Below, in pieces: positions 1-11,180 of a DNA stretch of 64,000 nt (position 1 is the first letter of the stretch; every line of letters starts with the position of its first letter). Source of the stretch: Acephala macrosclerotiorum (taxonomy: Eukaryota; Ascomycota; Leotiomycetes; Helotiales; Mollisiaceae). The position numbers and the translations under genes were made by a program. Location: positions 1 through 64,000 of the forward strand of contig MU119350.1 in NCBI GenBank assembly GCA_014904845.1, given 5' to 3'. The notes below the pieces were generated by a model. The model was not told the origin of the DNA, did no database searches, and saw only the letters and a program-made list of their open reading frames with translations.

Positions 1-3000
1 TAATCTCGATTTGACCTAGTATCGCACGTAATTATTAAACTAATATTATATTTACAAAAATTTATTTTAAAAATTAATTTTTATTTATATTTTTTTTTCA
101 TAAAAAATTTTTTATTTTAATTTTTATTCGAAATTTTATTCGTTTATTCGTTTTAATAAAATATATTTTTTTAATCGATTTTTTTTAATCGATTTTTTTT
201 AATTAAAATTTTTTATTTTAATTTTTTTTGTATTATTTTTTAAAATTCGAAATTTATTTTAATTTTATTATTTTAATTTAAAAACGATTATAAGCGATTC
301 GCGAATTACAATTTTTAAAAAAATTAAAATTAAAATATAAAATAATAAAATAATTTCACTTTTTAATACTATAATCTTTTTTTTTTTTCGCATTAAAACT
401 TTTTTTTTTATATTTTAATTTTTATTAGAAATAAAACTAATTATTGTAAATAATTGTCGCGAATTCGTTTTTTTCTTTTTTATATTCGTTTTAATATTAA
501 TTATTTCGAGTAATTTAATATGTAATTCTTATAAATTAATATTTTTTTACAATTTTACAATCTTATAATTAAATTATTTAATTTCGAACAATATAATCAA
601 AATAAAAAAAATTTATTAATTAATTTTCAATTTTCGATTTTCAATAATTTAAATTTCTTTTTAATAATAATAAAAAACAAAATATATAAATCGCATATAA
701 ATAATTCTCAATGAAATTTATTAAAACAATTTACTTTTCGACGTCGTTTATTAATATAAAAAAACAATAAAATACAAAATAAAAAAATTCAATCGTAAAT
801 CAATTCGTTTTAATCAATAAATTAAATTTATTCGAAATAATTCGTAATTCGTAAATCAATTTATCGATTAATCAAAATAAAAATAAAAAAAATTATTAAT
901 TAATTTATAATAAACGAAAAAATTTTATATATTAAAAAATACGTAATTAATATCGTTTTCAAAATTAATTATTTACAAAGATTTTTAAAGAAAAAATATA
1001 TAATTTTATTATAATATTTAATAAAAAAATTTTCAATAATAATTTTTTATTTTTTAAAAAATATAATTAAATTAAACGTAAATATAATATAATTTGTTTT
1101 ATTTATAAATAAAATTTTTAATTTAAACGAAAAAAATTATAAATTAATAAAATTAAAAATAATTTATTTAATTTAAATATATAAAAAATTTAAATTAATA
1201 ATTTAATCAAATGAATAAAAAATTATCGTTTTAATAAATTATATAATAATTAAAAACGTATACGATTATATATATTTTAATATTTTAAATATTATAAAAA
1301 CGAATATAAAATTAATATACGTATTATAATATTTATTATAATTCGATTTAAATATAATTTATTATTTAAAACGTTTTAATATCGTTTTAAACGTATTATT
1401 ATATTTTAATATAATTAAATTTTTTAATATTTTAAAAAATAATAAACTCGATAACGTTTTTTTATTAATAAAAATCGTTATAATTAGTAATATTAAAATT
1501 AAAATCGTAAAAAGTTTATAATTTATTAAAATTTTTATTTTATTCGATTTATTAAAAAATAAAAATATTTTAAATTATATTTTTAAATTAAATACGAATT
1601 TTTATTTTACGCCGATTTATAAATTATATATTTTTAATATTATAATAAAAAAAATAATCGAATAAATTTATAACGTTAAATATTATTTCGAAATAAAATA
1701 TATATTTTATAAACTCGAATAATTTTATATTTCTCGATTTAAAAAAAATTAAAAAACTATATTAATTATTATTAAATTTATTTATAAAACGTTATAAAAA
1801 AAACTATTTATACGATAAATTTTAATTTATTCGAATATTTTTTCGAGTTTTTTATATTATTATAATTAATTTTATCGTCGTATTATTAACGATTTTTATT
1901 ATTAATTTATAAAAATTTAAAAATTTTAATTAATTTAATATATTTATAATATAAACGTATAAATATAATAAAAAAGTTTTATTTATTTTTAAATATATAA
2001 AATATATTATAAAAAATTAAATTTGCGTTTATATTATAATATAATTATTATTAAATTAAAATATTTTTAAATAAATAATTTTAAATCGCGATATTAAATT
2101 TATTTTTAAATTTTTAAAAAAAAAATTTTAATATTTTAAAAATTAAACTTTTAATATTTATAATATAATATTTTTAAATTAATAACGTATTAAAAAAAAA
2201 TTAAATAATTAAAATCGAAATTCGATTTTACGTTTTTATATATTTTAATAACGTTTTTATAACGTCGATAAATTACGTTTTTAATAAAATTATTATCGAA
2301 TTTAAATTTATAATAAATTTTATTATATTATTCGATAATATTTTAATAAAAAATATATTAAAAATTATTAAAAAAATTAAATAACGTAATATAAAAATTG
2401 TAATAAAATTCGCTAATAATTTAACGAAATTATATTATAATATAAATTATAAACTAATTATAATAAACGTAAACGATTATATATATTTATAATTATATAA
2501 AAATTATAATTTATTAAAAAAACTAAATAAAAAAATATTAAAATAACGTATACGTTTATTTAAAATTATACGTAAAATCGATAAATTTATATACGAGTTC
2601 GATTTTTTATTTTATTAAAAAATCTATAAAATTGTTTTAATAATTTATTTAAATTTAATTTTTTTAAAAAAAAACTTATATAATTATAAAAAGATTATAA
2701 AAAAATTAAAAATTAAAAACCGATAAAAAACGTTAAAAACGATAACGAAAATTAAAAAAATTAAAAATTCGATTATATTATTAATAAATATATTATTTAA
2801 TATAATAAAAAAAATAATATTAAATATTTAATTAAATTTTTAAAATAAAATAACAAGTAAAATAATTAGTATTTAATAAAACTATTTAATAACGTAAAAA
2901 ACTTTATTTATAATTATAAAATACGATTAATAAAATTATTAATTTATAATATTAATAAAATTAAAAAATAAAATATATTTATAACGTAATTAAAATAATA

Positions 3001-6000
3001 AAATCGTTTTTTTAAATTTAAATAATAATTAAAAAATTAATATATTTTTATTTTTATAATTTTATAATATATAAAAGATTTATTATATTATTATTATATA
3101 ATTAATTTTACGTATTTTTTTAATTCGATATTTTTTATTAATAATAAAATTTTCGATTTTATTAATTATTTTATATTATTAAAACGAAATACGAAAACGA
3201 ATTTTTCGATAATAAAATTAATAAAAAAAAAATAATAAAAAAAACGTAAAAAATAAAAATTATAATAATAATAATAAAAATAAAAAAAATTATAATCGTA
3301 ATAAAAATTAAATTAATAATAAAAACTCGTTTTATTATATTCGCGATAATAATTTTATTAAACGTAAATAAATAAATATTTTTATTATTAAAAAAAATCG
3401 ATTTAAATATTATTTATAAAAATAAATTAAAAATCGCGATTTAATAACGAGTTTAAAAAAACGTAAAAAAAAAAATATATTATTATATATATATTTCAAC
3501 GAATTTTAATTTTTATTCGACGATTTAATTTAAAATAATAATATTTTAAAATATTATAAAATAAATTATTTTTTTATAATAAATTTATAAAAATATTAAA
3601 AAAAAAAAAAACGAATTAATATTAACGAATTAATAATAAAAAATTTTACGTAAATAAAATTATTTACGAAATACATCGAAAAATTAAAACGATATATTAA
3701 TAATAATATTTTATTTAAAATTAAAAAATAAAAATTTAATCGTTTTTTTTTAGCGATTAAAAAAAAGTTCGTAAATCGAAATTCGAAAAAAAACGACGAA
3801 AAATAAAAAATTATTAATTTTAATAAAAAAAAAACGTATAAAAATATTTTAACGATTACGAGAAAATCGATAATAATTATATTACGAAAAAAATCGAAAA
3901 TTAATATAATAATTTTAAAAACTTTTAATCGAGCGATAATAAAATATTTTTAATATTAAATAAAAAAATTAATATTATATTAAACGAAAAAAAATTTAAA
4001 TTTCGAATATAAAATAAAAATTATATAATATTATTAAAACGAATAAAAAATATTACAATTACAAAAAAAAAATAATATAATTATATTATATAACGTAAAA
4101 ATTTAAAATATAAAAATTATAAATACGTTTTTAATTGATTTTTTTATAAATAAAATAAATTATTGATTTTATTTAATTTTATAAAACATTTTACGAAATT
4201 GATAATAAAAATATATATAATATAATATAAATTAATATTGATTAAAATCGTATAAATATTATTAAAATATACGTAATATATTAATTAAAATTTATTATAA
4301 GCGATTATAATATTTTCGACGATATATTATAAAATCGATTAATAAAATACGAAAATTAAAATATTAAAAAAAAAAACTCGTTTTAATAAAAAAAAATTTT
4401 TCGATAATAAATTTAAAAAAAAAACGATTAAAAAATAATATTAAAATTAAATTAATTATTAAAATCGTTATTAATATAATGAAATTTAAATTATATTATA
4501 AAATATTTTTAAATTATATTAAATTTTTAAACGAAAAACTTTAATTTTATAATATTAAAAATATAAAAAAAAAAATTAAAAAATATAAAACGTAAAAAAA
4601 AATATTAATTATAAAAATAATTAAATTATAAGTTTTATAATTTAAAAAAAAAAAAAAATTTTTATATATAAAAACGTATATAAATTTTTGACGAGAATAA
4701 ATATTATAATATAAAATATAATAATAATAAAATTATATAATATTTAATTATAAATTAAATGTAATTTAAATATAATTTTTTTTTATAAATAATATTTTTA
4801 TAATATAAAAAATAAATTTTTTTATTTATTTATTATAATTATTATAATATTATTTAATTTTAAATATTATATTAAATTAATATTTATTTTTATTTTTCTT
4901 ATTTTAATTTTATTTATTTTTTATAATTTATAATATTTATTTTATTTTTTTATTTTAATTATTTTTTATTTTATAATTTCAAATTTAATTAATTTTAATA
5001 TATTAATAATATTTTATAATTATTAAAATTATTTATTTATTTTCTTATTCGTTTAATATTTTTATTTTTATATTTTAATAAATAATTAATATAAAATATA
5101 ATTTTAAATTTTTAAATTTTTTTATTTAATTAAAAAAAATAAAATATTTAATATTATTAATTAATATTATATTTATTATTTAATTTATTATATTATAAAT
5201 TATTATTAAATATTATATTTAAAAAATTTTAATTAAAAAATTTTATTAAAAAAATAAATATAATTATTTATTTTTTTATTTTTATTTATTTATATAAATT
5301 TAAATTTAATATTTATAAATTTTAATAAATTTTTTTAAATTTTTATTTTTTTTTATAAAATATTTAATTATTTTAAATTTGTATTTATAATTTTTTATAA
5401 TTTTTTTTATATATAATTAATTTAATAATTATATTTTTAATATAAATTATAAAAAAATATAAAAAAAAAATTTAATTTAAATTAAATTAATTTTTATTAT
5501 TTTTTTATTTAAATTAATTTCAATTTAAAATTTTATATATAAAATTTTTTATATTATAAAATTCTATTTTAAAATTTTTAATTAATTTTATTAAATGTAT
5601 ATTAAAATATATTATTATAAAATTTAAAATAAATTTTTTTAATATATATTTTATATATAAAATCGAATAAAATAAAATAAAATATTTAATAATTAAAAAT
5701 TTTAATATTTTAATTAATTTAAATTTATTAAACGTTTTATATATAAAATTTATTATTATAATTTAAATTAATTTAATTATTTTAATTAAATTATATTATT
5801 AAAATTTTATAATTTTTTAAATATTTTTTATTAAAAATCGAAATTATAATTATAATTATTAATTTAATTATTAATATTATAATTTATTATAATTATATTA
5901 AATTAATTTTTATTTATATTATTATTTTTTTAAAAAAAATAATAATAAATTTTTATATTTATATTATTTTTTATAATTATTTTTAAAATTAAATTTAATA

Positions 6001-6080
6001 TTTTTTATTTATAATTAAAATAATTTATATTATATAAATAATATATAATTTAATAAAAATTAATATTATTTTTTAAAATA
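1..6080. repeat. RIP-degraded AT-rich repeat block
   Basis: The sequence is almost entirely A and T, with no usable reading frame. Across roughly 1-4720 most surviving C and G lie in CpG dinucleotides (acg, tcg, cgcg), while CpA, CpT and CpC are nearly absent. From about 4740 to 6060 even CpG is almost gone. TpA is very abundant. This is the pattern expected from heavy repeat-induced point mutation of an old transposable element or repeat, followed by further decay. I could not assign an element family, terminal repeats or target-site duplications. The block continues past the left window edge. A centromeric or subtelomeric AT-isochore is possible; no TTAGGG-type telomere repeat is seen. Confidence 0.9.
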
Positions 6081-6081
6081 A

Positions 6082-6126
6082 ACGATTAATTAAAGCGAAC
6101 GATCAATTAAAGCAAACGACCAATTA
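6082..6126. repeat. 17-bp tandem repeat at the RIP border
   Basis: Two full copies and one partial copy of a 17-bp unit start at 6082, 6099 and 6116. The cores read CGATTAATTA, CGATCAATTA and CGACCAATTA, so C replaces T one base at a time towards the gene side. The repeat marks the exact edge between the mutated block and normal DNA. Confidence 0.8.
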
Positions 6127-6144
6127 TTATTATTATTATTATTA
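6124..6144. repeat. (TTA)n microsatellite
   Basis: About seven TTA units directly follow the 17-bp repeats and end where base composition becomes normal. Confidence 0.85.
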
Positions 6145-6381
6145 CTTTTCTCCGTACCCTGGCAAAATATCTGCACTTGATAGGCTGGATATCATGTGAC
6201 TAAGCGCTAGTGGAGCATATCTCCCCGCGCGAGGCTCCTTAGAATAATATCATCAATTAATTATATTCAAACTGGAGCTATTACTACTGTCTTTCGTAAT
6301 AACCCCGCACTTGCCCCACCGCTTTGAACGACGATCTCGCGCTTCACGTCCAGCCCAGACTTCAAAAGACTCGCTGTTACT

Positions 6382-8132
6382 ATGCGGCTCCTAAACGCCA
6401 ATACATTAGTAATAAACAACTATTTTGGAGACATCCCGCCTTATGCCATCCTCTCACACGTATGGGGGGACGAGGAGGTGTCATTCCAGGACTTTCAGAG
6501 CGGCCAGGCCGCCGGATTGAAGGGTTATTCCAAGATTCAGGGTTGTTGTAAACAAGCGATAACTGACAGCCTTGAACATGTGGTCCGTATCCTCACAGAA
6601 GGATCTTTGCCATAACTGCCAGGACTCTTCGAACTAACACACGCTTGTCATAGTGGATAGACACTTGCTGTATCGACAAATCCAGCTCCTCGGAGCTTCA
6701 AGAGGCCATCAACTCCATGTTCAACTTCTACCGCAACGCAGCTGTATGCTACGCTTATCTGCAGGACGTCACTGGCGACGCCGACACTTTTTCTTTGAAT
6801 TCAAGTTTCAGCAAGAGCCGCTGGTTCACTCGCGGCTGGACATTACAGGAGCTATTAGCACCTTCACTTGTTGAATTCTACGCATCAGACTGGAAACCCC
6901 TCGGTACGCGCGACGACTTGAAAAAGACAATCGCCGTCGTAACCAGGATTGACCAAGAATTCTTCGCCTTCGGAAAATTCAGCGATTACAGCATCGCGCA
7001 GAAATTCTCCTGGGCTTCCGGACGACAGACGACCCGAGTAGAAGATGAAGCTTATTGCTTACTTGGCCTCTTTGGTGTCAGCATGCCGTTGCTCTACGGC
7101 GAGGGAAGAAGGGCGTTTATGCGTCTACAAGAGGAATTAATGAAGGGATCGGATGACCAATCTATATTCGCCTGGACAAGCACGATTTATAATGACAATG
7201 CAAGGAGCGGACTGTTTGCATCGTCTCCGGCAGCGTTTGAAAAGTCGGGCAGCATTATCAGAGGCGAGCGAGATTTCTGGTCGCCACCGTATTCGATTAC
7301 GAATAAGGGTGTTTCTATTCACCTGCCTCTTATCGAACCTGACTCCGGGTATGCGATTCCGTTCATTCCTTCTCATAGCCAGAACTTTAATAAATCTGGG
7401 GACATTACCTTTTCTTTGACTCCGGCTGGTACATTAGCAGTTCTTAATTGCCGGTCGAAGCAAAACTCCGATTCGCAAATGGCGATAGTAATTGAGAGGG
7501 CAGGGACAGGGGAAGCGAACAGATGGACTCGAACCAGTCGCTCACTAGGCCTCATTTCCATCTCTCAGGCCGACATCCGCTCACATGCGACACAGAAGAA
7601 CCTATTCATCCAAGCCCATACCGTGGACGGGGAGGGCATAGGATGGACAACTGAAAAGCGCGGCCAGCTCATCATCATCCAAGGTCTCTCATTATCAGCC
7701 GCTAGCTTCCAGCTCAAGACCACGAAAGCAGGCCCGAAATGCCACGTCCTAAGTAACGGCGCTATGACGTTCCGCATTCCTCCCGCCGCATCTGGCACCG
7801 GGAATCAACAAATACGTCTCCGCTTCGAAGGTCCGCACGATAGTTCGTTTGCCATATTGATTACTATCAGCGACGCGCCTTCGCACAAGACGCTGCTTGC
7901 AGAGCTCAGGGCCACTCGCGCAACGCAGATATCTTCTTCTTCGCCGTATGATTATCGCGATAATGAGGGGGCAGAGGCTAAGGATGAAGATGCTGTTCGG
8001 CTATACGCGGAAAGGCTTCCTCATGCTGTGAGGATAAGATTCCCCCAGTGGTACTTTTCGGGAGAGAGGTTTGAAGATGGGATGAAGGGGAGGTTGGGAG
8101 GATATCCCCCGCCTATTATATTGCATAAATAG
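6382..8132 (+). CDS. HET-domain (heterokaryon incompatibility) protein
   Basis: Two exons, 6382-6582 and 6654-8132, encode about 559 residues. The 71-bp intron (6583-6653) has a CTAAC branch point at 6633 and restores the family motif across the junction (HVWIDTCCIDK). The start MRLLNA is the usual HET beginning. The HET domain fills roughly residues 1-250: YAILSHVWGDEEVSF, WIDTCCIDKSSSSELQEAIN, FYRNAAVCYAYL, SRWFTRGWTLQELLAP, and a tail with EDEAYCLLGLFGVSMPLLYGEG. The C-terminal half is not recognised and looks beta-rich. HET domains trigger cell death after fusion of genetically different hyphae; the inducing partner here is unknown. The gene begins about 300 bp from a RIP isochore but shows no RIP damage itself. 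Confidence 0.93.
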
Positions 8133-10838
8133 TCAGCTACTAGTTATGTAACTGGATCCCCTGCATATAAACGATTTTAAAAAAGCCTTCTCCCTTTTTA
8201 TTTTATTATAAGTTTACAATTGCAATCGCTTTATATTGCAATAAATAAAGCGAGTAATCAAAATAAAAACATGATGCGTCACACTAGAATCTTCAATGCG
8301 TGAATCTGGAAGCTTAATGCGTCATCGCCCTTTCTCCTTTTACTGGCATAAGCCTAGTCTCGTAAGCAAATTTCGTTCACGCCGACTTTACAAAGTATAA
8401 AACGACCCCCCTCCCCAGATACAAGAAACGAGAGAAAGGACTACCAAGTCTTTGGAATAAAGTAATGCTAGAGACCGGGCGAGACGTTTCGTTGTACAAA
8501 GTCGTTTCGTTTCTTTGAACTTACGGACGATAAGCGATGGACGGACGTTCCCGAGGAATGATCCGTCGGATGTCTTTAACAACAGTCAACACTTTTTTCG
8601 TTGTCAATATGTTTGAAATGCGACGAATCATTTGTAAGGACGTGAGCATGCTTAAGTGCAAGTTCGTAGGAACCTGTATCTGGCATAGGCTTTGACATAG
8701 AGAAGCGGAGACGAGGTTCATCTCTCCACGGTCTATCGTCCCACTTCTCAGCTGGGTTCTTAACTCTATCAAAGAATTGATTGTCTTTAGTGAGTAGTAA
8801 GTTGTTATTTATATTGCATGAATACTGGATTAGGACTGCTGCTCGCACAAAGTCGAAGAAGATGGAAGAGGAACGCAATACACGTGATTAGAAAAGAGTG
8901 CTAGTATATAAAGGACTTCTTCTCCATCGAAGTCTCCCAACCAAGAAGCCGTGGACCGATTCCTCTTTCAGCTAGGCGAACTACGAGTGCCCAAATCTAC
9001 TCTAGCCTTCTGATCGTACTTTTGCAGACTTGGGCAGGTGTAAAGCTGAGCGAAAGCATGACTTGGTTTCCATCCCATTGTTAACCTCTACACCTTTGTC
9101 AGCCTTTACCCATTGTCAACTTCAACTTTATATCAATCTTTATATCGTATGCACTCGCACATTCCACCAACCCAAGCAAGCAAACTCCAGCCTACGCCGA
9201 TTAAAAAGCCGGATTCGCGAACGTTCTTCTGAGTAATATTTTTGCGGGAGATTGACTTGGTACTCCTTGTTGTACCAGTAATAATTCGAGAAGATGGACG
9301 CGAGGAAGGAGTTAGTTTGAGTTGTGGGTTGTCTTTTATAAGAAGGAAGGAAAGTGTAGCTAGGGATTCCTAGGATTTGTTTAGGTTGAAAGTGAAAGAG
9401 AGAGAAATGAGCTTGGGGGTTTGGGATATTTTTATACCAAAAGGTGATGCGATAAAGAATTGGGGATTTGGGACATTGTTCTCGCTAGACGAGGTGTGAT
9501 GTAGGGTTCTTGGGGATGGACATTCTCCCTCTGGGGTGTGTAGAGGGCTGCGCTGACAAACATTCTTGACGTTAAAAGCATCATAAGAGAATGGACATTG
9601 AATCTATATAAAGGGTGGAAGTATAGGAGCAGCAGCGATGTCTATTCTCATCTAGTCACTCGACGACGGCAGGCTATGGGTATCAATTTCACAAAACACA
9701 AGCATCAAGAAGACGAAGAATATGCTCGGAACTTGTTCATTCACCCTTTCACCACTCCTCTTCTCCTCTCCCCTTCCTCCTGCCACGCACCATCTAATCA
9801 AGAATAACATGCAAACCCCCCGCCCTCCCCACCCCCATCACGCCAAGCTCCTAGAAGAAATGCACCAAATGCAAGCAAGAACAAAATGCACACTGCCACA
9901 AGGACAGGATCGCAAGAGAAGCCACCCAACGTGAACCGAAAGCGCAGAAAACCAGCCCTCGATATCTCAAGCCGAGCTAGCCAGCGAGTATATGACAATA
10001 GGGCACTGCCTTTATTTGCATTTATTTTCCCCAACCCCGCTCCGCCCCCAACTGCAAAGCTCGCAAGCTCGCCCTCCACAAAGTCATCCTGGAAGATGAT
10101 TGGAGATCTCCCCCTTCCACCACAACAGAACATAGACACCAAGCCGAAGCCGCACCCGAGATCTCCCTCTCCTCTCCTAACCAACCACCACAAAACAATC
10201 AACAAGAACGTTAGCATCGCCTCCGCGATGCAAAAGAATCGCCCGATCAACTCAAAGGCTCATCTAGAGAAAATCAAAATGTAGAAAAGCTAGCAACAAG
10301 TTGCCAACAGAGAACGCACACTCGAAAGGAAGAAAGTGGGGACAAAGATGTGCGTGAGATACGGGGTATCCTTGAATCGAATGAAGTAGTTTTCAATCAT
10401 GCTGTCGTGAGAAATGCATGCATGCGAGATCGCGGAAATTTTCGTAAAAACAGGTTAGGTAGGTATCTATGTCGTAAAGCGTAATGTCTATCTTCTTGGA
10501 AGAGATGATAGACCCGTAATGAATGAGCACTGATGTTCGCATCGTAGAATTCGAGAGAAAGAGGTAGAGGAATGATGTCGCATCGAAGATTTCGTTTTCG
10601 CGAGTGTCGCAAGATCGAAAAGATCCAGAAGTCGGGTAATCCGTTCAATCGAAGGTTCAAAGAGAGAAGTTCGTACCAAGCCAGCCATCCGCATTCCAAC
10701 CGTCGCCCCATCACCAGCGACGAAACAGCGATGCCGTCATGCAAACAAATTTCCCAATTCGTACTTTTCCAATTGAACTTCAGACCCCACTTCTGTATCC
10801 ATCCCATCCCATCCTGTCGCAATTGTAGAGCGAAGATG
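8133..10838. other. Intergenic stretch, no convincing gene
   Basis: About 2.7 kb. Short frames exist on both strands (for example 9886-10284 plus and 9798-10250 minus, which overlap each other) but none has a recognisable domain, a consistent exon chain or a signal peptide I trust. Promoter-like elements are present at 8881 and 9602 (TATATAAAGG-like), so a non-coding or unrecognised transcript is possible. Confidence 0.5.
8881..8912 (+). promoter_or_regulatory. CACGTG plus TATA-box module
   Basis: CACGTG (8881-8886) is followed 24 bp later by TATATAAA (8905-8912). This is a plausible plus-strand core promoter with no recognisable gene downstream. Confidence 0.35.
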
Positions 10839-11180
10839 TTACAGCCATAAAGCAGCAACCATAACCAATCCACTAGCCATTAGACCTTGTGCGCTAGATA
10901 AATGAGACCCGGCACCCATATAATTCGCAGGTAACGTCTTCGTCGCGCTGGCACTGGCGGATGCGATAGCAACCTGTGAAGATCCTGTAGATTTGATCGC
11001 GCTCGTCGTAGAATTCGAGATGCTGAATGTAGAGGTGACGCTAGCGACGACTTGGGAGACGGTGATTGTTTTTGTGAGGGTTGCGGTGGATGTGATGGTT
11101 GAGGTACAGGAAGTTGTGGTGGTGTCGGCGAGAGCAAGGAGTGGCAGCATGGCCGCGGAGAGTAGTGTTGAGATCCTCAT
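10839..11180 (-). CDS. Small S/T-rich GPI-anchored cell-wall protein
   Basis: A single-exon frame of 113 residues. Residues 1-18 (MRISTLLSAAMLPLLALA) are a clear signal peptide. The mature part is a Ser/Thr-rich region typical of O-mannosylated fungal wall proteins (TTTTSCTSTITSTATLTKTI) with one NST glycosylation site. The C-terminus has a small-residue cluster (around YMGAGS) followed by a hydrophobic tail ending MVAALWL, the layout of a GPI attachment signal. The expected location is the plasma membrane or cell wall, probably structural. No catalytic domain is visible. It stands alone in a gene-poor stretch. Confidence 0.8.
   Translation of the reverse strand: MRISTLLSAAMLPLLALADTTTTSCTSTITSTATLTKTITVSQVVASVTSTFSISNSTTSAIKSTGSSQVAIASASASATKTLPANYMGAGSHLSSAQGLMASGLVMVAALWL

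Noticed and set aside
1..6080. Short reading frames or a mitochondrial insertion in the AT-rich block
   Set aside because: Stops are everywhere and the residual CpG pattern fits RIP rather than mitochondrial DNA; a retroelement zinc-knuckle-like remnant near 3400 was too weak to claim.
9798..10284. Overlapping plus and minus frames of 130-150 codons as genes
   Set aside because: They are antisense to each other, low-complexity (Pro/Ser or Gly/Arg runs from the same C-rich tract) and carry no motif.
10397..10873. 158-codon minus frame
   Set aside because: Lies mainly in the likely 3' region of the GPI-protein gene, has no family motif or signal peptide.
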